Assembly (NCBI GenBank): GCA_964549765.1
Contig: CAZJWR010000042.1
Coordinates: forward strand, 1 to 33,794
Source of the DNA: CAZJWR01 sp964549765
GTDB lineage: Bacteria; Zixibacteria; MSB-5A5; GN15; JAAZOE01
Length of the DNA: 33,794 bases
Reading direction: 5' to 3'
The notes beneath the pieces were generated by a model, which was given only the letters and a program-made list of their open reading frames with translations, was not told the origin of the DNA and did not search any database. Shown piece by piece: positions 20,624-29,090 of the stretch (the stretch's first letter is position 1; every line of letters begins with the position of its first letter). Both the position numbers and the translations under genes were made by a program.

Positions 20624-22549
20624 TTATGACTTCTTGAGGTACTTGTCGAAAAATTCGACCATCTTGCGATAGAACGTCAGCCGGTTGTTCAGCTTGGCGA
20701 TGCCGTGACCTTCGTCGGGAAATATCAATGAATCGACCACGCCGCCTCTATTTTGGATAGCGCTGATGATATGGCGGGCTTCGCTGATCGGCACACGGGG
20801 ATCGTTTTCACCGTGGACAACCAGCAGCGGCGTTTTTATAACGTTGGCTTTATTCAGCGGCGAGATGGACTGGAGGAACGGCTCGTCGGTCAGCGGCCCG
20901 TATTCGGCCTCACGAAGTTCCCGGCGATACGCCGACGTATTCTTGAGAAATGAGACGAAATTGACGATGCCGACTTCGTCGATAGCCGCCGAGAAAAGGT
21001 CGGGATATTCGGTGATCCCGGCCATGACCATATATCCGCCGTAGCTGCCGCCTTTAACGCCGATCATGCCCTTATCGGTGTATCCATTGGCGATAAGCCA
21101 ATCGACGCCGGCTTTCATATCCTTGACTGAATTGAGCCGGTTTTTATAGTTATCCATGGCCAGGTATTCCTTGCCGTATCCTGTCGAGCCCCGGACATTG
21201 GGGGCGAGGATGCCGTAGCCGTGCAGCATTAAATACTGGAAATGCCGGTTGAAATACGGCCGGAATTGTCCCTCCGGCCCGCCGTGCATATCCAGGATAA
21301 ATGGTATCGGGCCGCCGGAATACTCGGGCGGCAGGTACAGGAAAGCGGGGATTTCAAGACCATCGAACGACGTATATTTTATCAGCTTGGGTTCGGTGAA
21401 AATGTCCGGATTGATCCCGGCGTATGGCGAATGAGTGAGTCTGGCCTTGTCTTTGGACTGCCAGTCCCAGCTCCAGACATCGGCGGTCTGAGTCGGCGAG
21501 TTGAACGTATAGAGCATTCGCGAGGTTTTGGAGAAGGTTACGCCGCCGACGATACCGTCCAGTTCCGGCACCGGCAGCGCCTGTCCCGTCCCGACGTCGG
21601 CCATTTTCAACCGGGCGTAACCGTCCTCATTAAGAATCCATGCCATAACGGTCCGTTCCGGGTCCATGGCGATACCCTCGACTTCCCATTTGGCGTCCGG
21701 ATCCATATAGGTGATCTCCCTGGTTCCCAGATCCAGCACGGCCCGAAGACTTATCCCTTGCTCGTTGTCGTTGCTGGTTATATACATCTTGGTGCCATCG
21801 GCCGAAAAATATCCGCCGTCGTAGGTAACGTCACCCTCGTGGGGGGTCAAAAGGACGGTATCGCCCGTCGCCACGTCGTAAAGCGAGAGATCGTTATCGA
21901 CGTTGGAATTTGCGTGGTAATACATGAGCTTGGAGCCGTCGAGCGAGATGCTGCCCCACCCGTTCCATCCTACCAGATCGATCACCAATTCCGGTTTGCG
22001 ATCCATCAGGTTCATCTTGTAGAGTTTGAAATCTTTCAGGTTGGCCATGTTCGATCGAAAATATATCGTGCTGTCGTTTCGACTCCAGACGATCGACCCG
22101 AACTGCGCTTTCGGCTGATCGGTCAGTTGTTCCAGGCGGCCGGTGTAAGTGTTCAGCAGATGCAGTTGCGACTGCTCCGACCCTCCGACCGAAGCGCCGA
22201 TGATGGCCAGGTCGCCGGAGTGGGAAAGCACATACCAGTCGATCCCGTCCGGGAACATCGTCAACTGATATGGCCAGTCCTGATCGGTCAGACGGTAGAG
22301 CTGATTGACGCCGCTCATGCCGGTGTTGAAAAACACCCGGCGGCCGTCGGGGGAGATGTCGGGTGATCCGGCCCATCCGATCTGCATAAACGTTTCGATA
22401 TCGGGAATATATGGTTTCGATCCAAAATACGCCGAAAGATCCGGCGCCATTTCCTTTCCGGATGAGAAGTCGACTTCTTTGTTGACCTCGCACCCGATGA
22501 TCAGGAACAGTGACGCCAGCACGAAAATGCCAATCTTAATGTTCTTCAA
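20624..22549 (-). CDS. S9-family prolyl oligopeptidase-like lipoprotein
   Basis: About 641 residues. A lipoprotein signal (NIKIGIFVLASLFLIIGC) is followed by an N-terminal beta-propeller with WD40/TolB-like repeats (SPDGRRVFF, WSRNDSTIYF, SLDGSKLMYY, SADGTKMYI). An alpha/beta hydrolase domain follows. The catalytic Ser is in GGSYGGYM, Asp in HGENDPRVP and His in DEGHGIAK, so the triad is intact. Such enzymes trim peptides or act as dipeptidyl or acylaminoacyl peptidases outside the inner membrane. An ATG nine codons upstream (22576) is possible. The TTG at 22549 is preferred because AGGAGGT lies just before it and a tight signal peptide results. Confidence 0.9.
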   Translation of the reverse strand: MKNIKIGIFVLASLFLIIGCEVNKEVDFSSGKEMAPDLSAYFGSKPYIPDIETFMQIGWAGSPDISPDGRRVFFNTGMSGVNQLYRLTDQDWPYQLTMFPDGIDWYVLSHSGDLAIIGASVGGSEQSQLHLLNTYTGRLEQLTDQPKAQFGSIVWSRNDSTIYFRSNMANLKDFKLYKMNLMDRKPELVIDLVGWNGWGSISLDGSKLMYYHANSNVDNDLSLYDVATGDTVLLTPHEGDVTYDGGYFSADGTKMYITSNDNEQGISLRAVLDLGTREITYMDPDAKWEVEGIAMDPERTVMAWILNEDGYARLKMADVGTGQALPVPELDGIVGGVTFSKTSRMLYTFNSPTQTADVWSWDWQSKDKARLTHSPYAGINPDIFTEPKLIKYTSFDGLEIPAFLYLPPEYSGGPIPFILDMHGGPEGQFRPYFNRHFQYLMLHGYGILAPNVRGSTGYGKEYLAMDNYKNRLNSVKDMKAGVDWLIANGYTDKGMIGVKGGSYGGYMVMAGITEYPDLFSAAIDEVGIVNFVSFLKNTSAYRRELREAEYGPLTDEPFLQSISPLNKANVIKTPLLVVHGENDPRVPISEARHIISAIQNRGGVVDSLIFPDEGHGIAKLNNRLTFYRKMVEFFDKYLKKS

Positions 22550-22587
22550 AATACCTCCTGAGTTTTGTATCTTCAATCATTTCGGAA

Positions 22588-22616
22588 AATCTACGCCAAA
22601 GCGCCCTGCATGTCAA
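22588..22616 (-). promoter_or_regulatory. Promoter of the S9 peptidase gene
   Basis: On the minus strand, TTGACA (22616-22611), 17 nt and TAGATT (22593-22588). The start near 22581 gives a leader of only about 5 nt to the ATG at 22576 but about 32 nt to the TTG at 22549, which supports the TTG start. Confidence 0.6.
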
Positions 22617-22783
22617 GGACCCGTCGGACCTCAAGCCGCATTCGATCGAAACGAACCGGGGTTCCGGTAAATAGATTTAGGTACGCACTCGGGGTCGAAT
22701 TGTTGCGGAAGGAGACATTAAACTTATGATGATGACGGGAGGGAGGCTGTCGATCCGCCGCTTCCGGCGGTTTTTACGCGTAT

Positions 22784-24949
22784 TTACGGACTATCGTATT
22801 CGCCGACGATGCGGAGGATGGCGTCGTATCGGGGGTTCCCCTTGAACGCCTGCACGTCGTTCGGGCCCACGCTTTCCTTGAAATCACTATATATCTTCTT
22901 GACATCTTTGAAATCGTCGCGGGCGAAATAATTGAGCATTAGGTAGTGATAGACTTCGGGCACGCTCGGGTCCAGTTCTCTGGCCTTCCGCAGACGCTTG
23001 TCGGCGTCCTTGTATTTGCCGAGGGCGAAATAGGCTTTGCCCAATTCGAAATTGGCGCGGAAATTGTCCTTGTCGACCTTGACCGCCGCCTGATAATCAT
23101 CCATCGCGGCACTCTTGTTGTCCTGGAGCGAATACAGGTCGCCTCGGTTGATCAACGCCGGCACCGATTTGGAATTGATTTCGATGGCCCGGTTAAAGGC
23201 GTCCTGAGCGGTGGACATGCGCTTTTGTGTTCGATAGATTTCTCCTGCCCGGATATAATCGGATTCGGCCAGCACGGTCTTCGATACCTGCAGGTTGGCC
23301 TGCGCCCGCTTGTAATAGGCATCGGCCATGGAGGGGTCCATGTTGATCGCCTCGGTCAAGTCGCGGATGGCCGACTCGGCGTCACCCCTGGCGAGCACGG
23401 TTGCTCCCGACTCGTAAAAATCCTCGGCGGTGTATTCCGGTTCGGCGCTTTCCCCCGCAGCCTTTTCCAGCGACACCGACAGGGTGTATGTTTCGCCGGG
23501 TTTCAATTCGATTTTGCCCTTCCAAGGACGATACCCGTCTTTGACCACCGTTGCCGAATGAGTGCCCGGCATAAGCTTTCGATAAATCAAATTGCCGCGA
23601 CCCAACGTTTCGCCGTTAACGATTAGCTTGGCGTTGTCGACATTGGCGCTCAGTTTGAGGTCGGAATATTTCCTCTTGGAGGAAACCGCGCTGCCCGTCT
23701 GCGCCGTTTCCTTGCCCTTGTTCGCGGCTTTGGACGCCTGCGATCCGCTCCCAGCGTCACGCGTATTATGTCGGGAAGAGGACGCGGATGAGACCTCGGC
23801 GACGCTTCTCACCACGGCGTCGGCGGTCGACATCGACATTGTCGTCACTTCATCGGCCGCGACGGAAACGTTCTCCGTCCCGACCCGGCCATCCGGCAGC
23901 GTGAATTCGATAACATATGTGCCCGTCTCGACGCCGTCGAAACGGAAGAAACCGGCGGCATCCGATACGGCCATTTTGCCGATTTCCGGAATTTTGAGCT
24001 GGAGACCCTTGGCCAGCGGCCGCCCGCTGTCGTCAAGGATGAGTCCCACCACGGAACCGCTTCCGGGGACGGTCGGCGAAATGAACTGCTTCCCGATAAT
24101 GAAGAGGAAAATCGCCGCCAGGATGGCGAACGCCGTAATTGTGTATTGCGGTTTTATCCGCTTCGGCCTAAGAACATATGCCCGCTCGTCGATGCGCATC
24201 TCCTCACCCGCGATCGGATGCACGTTTCCGGTTAATTGGATAAAATTCTTGTGAAAATAGGCGATGTTGCGTATGGGAGTCGTTCTTACCGCTCGAGGTA
24301 GATCCGGTTTTGTCTCCGGCGGACTTTCGATTTCAGGACCGCCCGCCTCGGTCGAATCGGGGGCGTCTTCCGAGGCATTGAACGCAGGAGGCGCGGGGTC
24401 TTCGTTTTGTCGTTCCAGCGAAGGTCCGTCGCCGGATTTCCTGAGATTTTGAAGTAGCAAAGAGGCGTCCTCTGGCGTGGCGAATTCGGAATCCTCTCTC
24501 ATCATACTGGAACGGATGTTGTCGATCTGCTCGTCGGACAGCTTCTGAATGCCGGCAGGCTTTGGCGGGCCCGTCTCCTCACCTGTGACGGCGCCGGTTT
24601 CGCGATCGGCATTCGGGGAAGGGGCGTTCTGTCCCATCATGTCACTCTTGTTCGATCCGCCCTCTTTAGGCGTGTCCTCTGAATCGACGGTACTTTTCTC
24701 GGCCCCCAGGAATTCTCCCGGATCGCATATTTCCAGCGAATCTTCATCGCCGGAGGACGCGGGAGTCGCAATCGACGATATGCGGTCAGTGTCAGAGGAT
24801 TCCATATCGGATTCGGACCGGGAGAAAGGGGATGCCTGCTCGATGCGGTCCGCCGAGTTATCGGCATGTTGTATAGGCGCGCCGCAATTGGGGCACACCG
24901 TGGCGGAATCATCCGCGACCTGATATCGGCATATAGTACAGGACGGCAA
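22784..24949 (-). CDS. Membrane protein with zinc ribbon, PEGA and TPR domains
   Basis: 721 residues. In order: an N-terminal zinc ribbon (Cys4, 7, 19, 22); a long acidic Ser/Pro-rich disordered region to about 220; one membrane helix (about 268-289); a carboxypeptidase-regulatory-like beta domain (about 298-370); a Ser/Lys linker; a PEGA domain (about 431-495, with KLIVNGETLGRG and KDGYRPWKG); and at least four TPR units (about 506-690). The topology implied is zinc ribbon inside, PEGA and TPR outside. PEGA domains are often linked to cell-surface or kinase-associated sensing. The function here is unknown. The start is a TTG at 24949 behind AAAGGAG, and no upstream ATG in frame competes. The S9 peptidase gene lies 234 nt downstream with its own promoter. 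Confidence 0.85.
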   Translation of the reverse strand: MPSCTICRYQVADDSATVCPNCGAPIQHADNSADRIEQASPFSRSESDMESSDTDRISSIATPASSGDEDSLEICDPGEFLGAEKSTVDSEDTPKEGGSNKSDMMGQNAPSPNADRETGAVTGEETGPPKPAGIQKLSDEQIDNIRSSMMREDSEFATPEDASLLLQNLRKSGDGPSLERQNEDPAPPAFNASEDAPDSTEAGGPEIESPPETKPDLPRAVRTTPIRNIAYFHKNFIQLTGNVHPIAGEEMRIDERAYVLRPKRIKPQYTITAFAILAAIFLFIIGKQFISPTVPGSGSVVGLILDDSGRPLAKGLQLKIPEIGKMAVSDAAGFFRFDGVETGTYVIEFTLPDGRVGTENVSVAADEVTTMSMSTADAVVRSVAEVSSASSSRHNTRDAGSGSQASKAANKGKETAQTGSAVSSKRKYSDLKLSANVDNAKLIVNGETLGRGNLIYRKLMPGTHSATVVKDGYRPWKGKIELKPGETYTLSVSLEKAAGESAEPEYTAEDFYESGATVLARGDAESAIRDLTEAINMDPSMADAYYKRAQANLQVSKTVLAESDYIRAGEIYRTQKRMSTAQDAFNRAIEINSKSVPALINRGDLYSLQDNKSAAMDDYQAAVKVDKDNFRANFELGKAYFALGKYKDADKRLRKARELDPSVPEVYHYLMLNYFARDDFKDVKKIYSDFKESVGPNDVQAFKGNPRYDAILRIVGEYDSP

Positions 24950-25089
24950 AGAGACTCCTTTCGGTTAAGAATTTTCCACTAAACAATTTATCGGCTCGGC
25001 AGTCTTATTCTTAAGTGCAAGGCCGATGGAATGTTGGTTCGAGGCGACTGGAATGCATTGACTTAGCCTTTTTTTTGCGAAAAAACGGC

Positions 25090-25118
25090 TTGACATGGAA
25101 AGAGGTTTGGGATACATT
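25090..25118 (+). promoter_or_regulatory. Promoter of the lipoprotein at 25167
   Basis: TTGACA (25090-25095), 17 nt and TACATT (25113-25118). The start near 25125 leaves a leader of about 42 nt. Both hexamers equal those of the distal dockerin-gene promoter. Confidence 0.65.
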
Positions 25119-25166
25119 GACGTTTCTGATTTTTTTGGGACCAAATTGTCCGGGAGGATATATAGG

Positions 25167-26630
25167 ATGAAATCACTTTTGGGGAACGTTCTGACGCTGA
25201 TGCTGATCCTCGGCGCATTTGCCCTTATCTTGGGTTGCGCCCAGAGCAAAGATGTTGTTCAACCGCAAATCGACACCACGATAACGCTGACACCCCAGCA
25301 TCTGCCGGGATTGGACAGCCTTTACACGTACGAACTCTGGATGGTCAAGGTGCAGAATCCGGGCGACGACTTCATTGCGCCCGGTGCGGAGTTTACCTCC
25401 TTGGGCAAGTTCACGTTCGATAATGCCACCGGCAATTTTATGAACGCCACCGGAGACTCGGTCATATCAAACAAGGTCGATCTGCCGGAAACATGGCTCA
25501 ATTATGATTACATCGTCGTGTCCGTAGAAGATGTCAATGACCTTTCGCCGGCGCCCTCCGGAGCGTTCATGCTCTCGGATAAAGTCGTCGATCCCAAAAC
25601 CCGGCCGATTTCCCTGAAATTCCCCATCAGCCTGTTCGACGCCGTCGGTTTCTATTTTGTGGCGACGCCCACTGACGACACCACCTACTGGCATTTTTCC
25701 GGGGGCGTCAACGACAGCAGTTATTTGAATTTTGTCCGGAACGACGAGAACCGGGGGTTATGGGTCTGCTCGCGTTTTCGTTCGGAGATTCCGCTGTGGG
25801 ATACCCTGGCGGTCAATAGTATCACTGATATCGTTAAGACCCTTGATACATCCGACACCAGCACTTCACGGGGCAACCCGGATACCGTCGGTATCGATAT
25901 CCCTGATACCGGGTGGACCATCGAGACGACGTCCGTCATCATATCCTATGACACGTTACAGCATCGGCGGATAAATATTCCTTGGATTATCGAGGTCGAC
26001 AGCAACTACAAGTACACCCTGTATCCGGATTACGAGATCGACAGTATCACCACCCCGGATTATCCCTTCCCGCTCGGAGACATCCCCTACTATGTCTATT
26101 CCGGACCGCTGGGCGGTCTTCCCGATATTGCGCCGTATGGCTGGCGCTATAATACCTGGGTAATGCTGGAACAACCGGAAACAGGTGACAATTCCGGTCT
26201 CGATTTGAGAACTATGATCCCGTTCGGCGATGGACGGCAGGGGGATTTCACCGGTCTGAACTCGTGGGGGGTCCTGCCCTTGGGCGGGTTCCGCCGTTCG
26301 GATTCGGCGGATCTGTCCAATCCGTTCAGCAGTAATCGAGAGGTGCCCAATTTCCCCGGCAGCGATTATGTGAAATTCGATAACAGTGCCGATTCATCAA
26401 AGTACGCCAAGTTGAATCTTCGCCGCAGCAGCATGCAACGATGGGGGACCGTCGTGATCGGGATGGAACCGGATTCGGGCAAAGTCACGAACGACGGCGC
26501 GGTAAATTTCCCGCTGTTTTTCATGGCCGAGGATCTGCCATTGTCAGGCTCATCCGGCGCAAGCGTCCAGTTGCATAACTGGGCGCAGTTTTTACCGGTT
26601 ATCAACGTCGCCGTTGAATTGCACGAGTAA
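25167..26630 (+). CDS. Lipoprotein of unknown function
   Basis: 487 residues from the ATG at 25167, which gives a clean lipoprotein signal ending ALILGC (Cys about 24). GGAGG at 25153 and AGG next to the ATG precede it. A start 24 codons earlier is rejected because the promoter overlaps it. The N-terminal part (LDSLYTYELWMVKVQ...FTSLGKFTFDNATGNF) weakly recalls the YELW-type beta domain seen at the C terminus of RskA-like anti-sigma factors. The remainder is Asp/Ser/Thr/Pro-rich, beta-type and unrecognised. It has its own promoter and terminator, so it is monocistronic. Confidence 0.8.
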   Translation: MKSLLGNVLTLMLILGAFALILGCAQSKDVVQPQIDTTITLTPQHLPGLDSLYTYELWMVKVQNPGDDFIAPGAEFTSLGKFTFDNATGNFMNATGDSVISNKVDLPETWLNYDYIVVSVEDVNDLSPAPSGAFMLSDKVVDPKTRPISLKFPISLFDAVGFYFVATPTDDTTYWHFSGGVNDSSYLNFVRNDENRGLWVCSRFRSEIPLWDTLAVNSITDIVKTLDTSDTSTSRGNPDTVGIDIPDTGWTIETTSVIISYDTLQHRRINIPWIIEVDSNYKYTLYPDYEIDSITTPDYPFPLGDIPYYVYSGPLGGLPDIAPYGWRYNTWVMLEQPETGDNSGLDLRTMIPFGDGRQGDFTGLNSWGVLPLGGFRRSDSADLSNPFSSNREVPNFPGSDYVKFDNSADSSKYAKLNLRRSSMQRWGTVVIGMEPDSGKVTNDGAVNFPLFFMAEDLPLSGSSGASVQLHNWAQFLPVINVAVELHE

Positions 26631-26650
26631 ACCGGATAACGATTACAGAA

Positions 26651-26680
26651 GCCGGCGGCGGTGGCCGCCGGCTTTTTTTT
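26651..26680 (+). terminator. Intrinsic terminator
   Basis: A perfect 9-bp GC stem (26651-26659 with 26664-26672), a GGTG loop and eight T, 20 nt after the lipoprotein stop. Confidence 0.95.
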
Positions 26681-26708
26681 GCCCGGCAATTTCCGCCCGG
26701 AAAAATGA

Positions 26709-26737
26709 TTGTCTTGTGTCCATTTACTCTTTATTAT
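26709..26737 (+). promoter_or_regulatory. xseA promoter, probably leaderless
   Basis: TTGTCT (26709-26714), 17 nt and TATTAT (26732-26737). The predicted start coincides with the ATG at 26745 within a base or two, and no Shine-Dalgarno is present. Confidence 0.5.
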
Positions 26738-26744
26738 CAAACCA

Positions 26745-27971
26745 ATGGTGAATTCATCGGACCAGGTGTATACCGTTACCGCCGTCAACCGTATGGCGCG
26801 GTTTACGCTCGAAGAGTCGTTCCCGTCTCTATGGGTCGAGGGGGAGATTTCCAATTATCACCATCATGGATCGGGCCACCGGTACTTCACGCTCAAGGAC
26901 GATGAGAGCCAGCTCCGCTGCGCCATGTGGCGCTCCAGCGGTATGGGCCTGAAATTCGAGCCGAAGGACGGACTGAAGGTCGTTGCCCGCGGCAACCTGA
27001 CTGTCTACGAGCGGGGCGGGCAGTATCAGCTTATCGTTAATCGCCTGGTGCCGTCCGGGATAGGCGAACTCGAACTCGCTTCCAGGCAGTTGAAGGAAAA
27101 ATTGGAAAAGGAGGGGCTGTTCGATCCCGCCCATAAGCGGCCGCTGCCACCGCATCCATTGAAAATCGGGGTCGTCACGTCTGCGACGGGCGCGGTTATT
27201 CACGATATCATACGGGTGGTTCGGCGCCGCAACCCCAAAATCGACATTATCCTTTGGCCCGCCGAAGTGCAGGGAGATGTTGCTCCGCCACAATTGGCGG
27301 AAGGGGTCCGGCGCCTGAATGAGTACGCCGGGGTTGACCTCATTATTATAGGCCGCGGCGGCGGATCGCTCGAAGACCTCTGGGCCTTCAACGACGAACG
27401 CGTCGTGCGGGCGGTCTACGAATCCGAAATTCCAGTCATATCGGCGGTGGGGCACGAGGTCGACATTACCCTGACCGATCTGGCGGCCGATTTTTCGGCG
27501 GCGACGCCCTCGATGGCGGCCGAAATCGTCGCCTGGCCCTTGGCGGATTTTCAAACGGCTCTCTATGCCTTCCTGAGAGCTATCCGTCGCGCAGCGAGGG
27601 AGATTATAGCCGAGGGCCGCAACCGTTTTTCCGAATTGACCCGGGCGAATGTATTCGTTCGACCTCAGGCAATGCTGGAATCCCGCTACCAGTTTCTCGA
27701 TAATCAGGCCCGGCTTTTACACTTGCTATCGGATCGGCGGTTTGATACTTTTCGCAAGGCGCTGGCGTTGCAGGCGTCCCGATTGGAGGCGCTTTCGCCC
27801 CTCAGGGTGCTGGCGCGCGGCTTTTCCGTGGCGCGGACCGTCCCGGATAAGAAAGTCATCCGGTCGATTGGCGACGTTGCCGCCGGAGGTCGGATGGAAA
27901 CCATCGTCGGCGACGGATCGATTTATGCCGTGGTGGACGAAATAAAAAAAGCGGACGACGATGACGGCTAA
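26745..27971 (+). CDS. xseA: Exodeoxyribonuclease VII large subunit
   Basis: 408 residues. It is the catalytic subunit of the single-strand exonuclease VII. An N-terminal OB fold (FPSLWVEGEISNYHHHGSGHRYFTLKD is split across about 25-55) is followed by the nuclease domain with GVVTSATGAVIHDI, DLIIIGRGGGSLEDLWAFND and PVISAVGHEVDITLTDLAAD, then the helical region and RVLARGFSVAR at the C terminus. The open frame starts 12 codons earlier, but those lie in the promoter. The Met at 26745 fits family N termini. It overlaps xseB by 11 nt. Confidence 0.96.
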   Translation: MVNSSDQVYTVTAVNRMARFTLEESFPSLWVEGEISNYHHHGSGHRYFTLKDDESQLRCAMWRSSGMGLKFEPKDGLKVVARGNLTVYERGGQYQLIVNRLVPSGIGELELASRQLKEKLEKEGLFDPAHKRPLPPHPLKIGVVTSATGAVIHDIIRVVRRRNPKIDIILWPAEVQGDVAPPQLAEGVRRLNEYAGVDLIIIGRGGGSLEDLWAFNDERVVRAVYESEIPVISAVGHEVDITLTDLAADFSAATPSMAAEIVAWPLADFQTALYAFLRAIRRAAREIIAEGRNRFSELTRANVFVRPQAMLESRYQFLDNQARLLHLLSDRRFDTFRKALALQASRLEALSPLRVLARGFSVARTVPDKKVIRSIGDVAAGGRMETIVGDGSIYAVVDEIKKADDDDG

Positions 27972-28203
27972 AAAGGAGTATAAGGATTTCGAAAGCGCCA
28001 TGGCCCGGCTGGATGAGATTGTCGCTTCTCTGGAATCGGGCGAACTGTCGCTGGAACAATCGCTGACGCTGTATTCGGAGGGAGTCACGATCGCCGATAT
28101 TTGCAGCAGGAAACTGGCCGAGGCGGAAGGACAGATCGCCAAGCTGTCAAAAATGACTGATCAATTCAAGCTTGACAAACTGGCGGAGGCCGAAGATGAA
28201 TAA
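27961..28203 (+). CDS. xseB: Exodeoxyribonuclease VII small subunit
   Basis: 80 residues, the expected size. The pattern FESAMARLDEIVASLESGELSLEQSLTLYSEGV is split over two helices and is diagnostic of XseB, which wraps the large subunit in several copies. The start lies inside the xseA end and the gene ends inside ispA, so it is translationally embedded between them. Confidence 0.96.
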   Translation: MTAKKEYKDFESAMARLDEIVASLESGELSLEQSLTLYSEGVTIADICSRKLAEAEGQIAKLSKMTDQFKLDKLAEAEDE

Positions 28204-29077
28204 GCCGGTGGGCATGGCGCCCCCGACCTATCTGGTCGAGAAAGGTAAGATCATCGACCGCTATATCAATCAGTACCTCCCGGACGGCGGCCAGTACCCC
28301 CAGGCGCTGCATCAGGCTATCCGATATTCCGTCCTGGCCGGCGGCAAACGACTCCGCCCGGTGCTGGCGGTGGCCGCTTATGAGGCCTGCGGCGGCGAGG
28401 GCGAAGTAATATTTCCGGCGGCGGCGGCTCTGGAGTTTATCCATTGTTATTCCCTGATTCACGACGATTTGCCGTGCATGGACGACGATGATCTCCGGCG
28501 CGGCCAGCCGACCGTCCACAAGAAGTTTTCCGAGGCGGTGGCGCTTTTGGCCGGGGATGCCCTGCATGACCTGGCCTTCGAACTGATGGCCAAAACGGGC
28601 CGGCCGGAAGCGATCCGCGAACTGGCCGAGGCTATCGGCACCCGGGGGATGTTGGCCGGGCAGATGGCCGACATGGAAGCCGAGGGGCGAACTTTGACGC
28701 TTGACGAAATTTCCTATATACATATTCATAAGACCGGGAAGCTAATCCGGGGTTCATTACGCATCGGCGCGATATTGGCCGACGCCGGACAGTCGCAGTT
28801 TGACGCCGTCTCCCGATTCGGGGAAAAGATCGGCCTGGCGTTTCAGATCATGGATGATATCCTCGACATCGAGGGGGATCCCAAAACGCTGGGTAAACCG
28901 GTCGGCTCGGATTCGAAAAATGCAAAAGCTACCTATCCCGGCGTGGTCGGCATGGAGAAGGCCCGGTCGGCCGTCCGGGAATTGATCGACGAGGCCATCG
29001 AGATCATTTCCCGCGCCGTACCAGTAACGTATAATTTTATCGAGATCGCCCGTTTTATCGGCGGACGTCAAAATTAA
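28196..29077 (+). CDS. ispA: Farnesyl diphosphate synthase (short-chain trans-prenyltransferase)
   Basis: 293 residues. It condenses isopentenyl-PP with allylic diphosphates, probably to C15. The first Asp-rich motif is in YSLIHDDLPCMDDDDLRRG with the two-residue insertion typical of bacterial IspA, and the second in GLAFQIMDDILD. GGKRLRP binds diphosphate near residue 45. The start at 28196 is set by GGAGG at 28185-28189, six nt upstream, and overlaps xseB by 8 nt. It supplies precursor to UppS encoded earlier and is followed after 13 nt by dxs. Confidence 0.94.
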   Translation: MNKPVGMAPPTYLVEKGKIIDRYINQYLPDGGQYPQALHQAIRYSVLAGGKRLRPVLAVAAYEACGGEGEVIFPAAAALEFIHCYSLIHDDLPCMDDDDLRRGQPTVHKKFSEAVALLAGDALHDLAFELMAKTGRPEAIRELAEAIGTRGMLAGQMADMEAEGRTLTLDEISYIHIHKTGKLIRGSLRIGAILADAGQSQFDAVSRFGEKIGLAFQIMDDILDIEGDPKTLGKPVGSDSKNAKATYPGVVGMEKARSAVRELIDEAIEIISRAVPVTYNFIEIARFIGGRQN

Positions 29078-29090
29078 GGATGGGGTACCG

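Noticed and set aside
21242..22366. A 374-codon plus-strand frame opposite the S9 peptidase
   Set aside because: It is antisense to an intact peptidase with a full catalytic triad, and there is no signal or domain in the frame.
22726..22845. A 39-codon Arg-rich plus-strand frame behind an AAGGAG, with a CCGCCG/CGGCGG hairpin and T5 inside (22755-22775)
   Set aside because: It runs into the 3' end of the PEGA-TPR gene on the opposite strand, and the spacing from AAGGAG is long. The terminator-like hairpin inside a coding frame argues against a real gene.
24965..25090. A hairpin from T-rich and A-rich runs (about 25066-25089) as a terminator in front of the 25167 lipoprotein
   Set aside because: The stem is mostly A-T with mismatches and overlaps the -35 box of a good promoter. 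No gene ends there on either strand.
28171..28200. TTGACA within xseB as a promoter for ispA
   Set aside because: No -10 at 16-18 nt, and ispA is tightly embedded in the operon.
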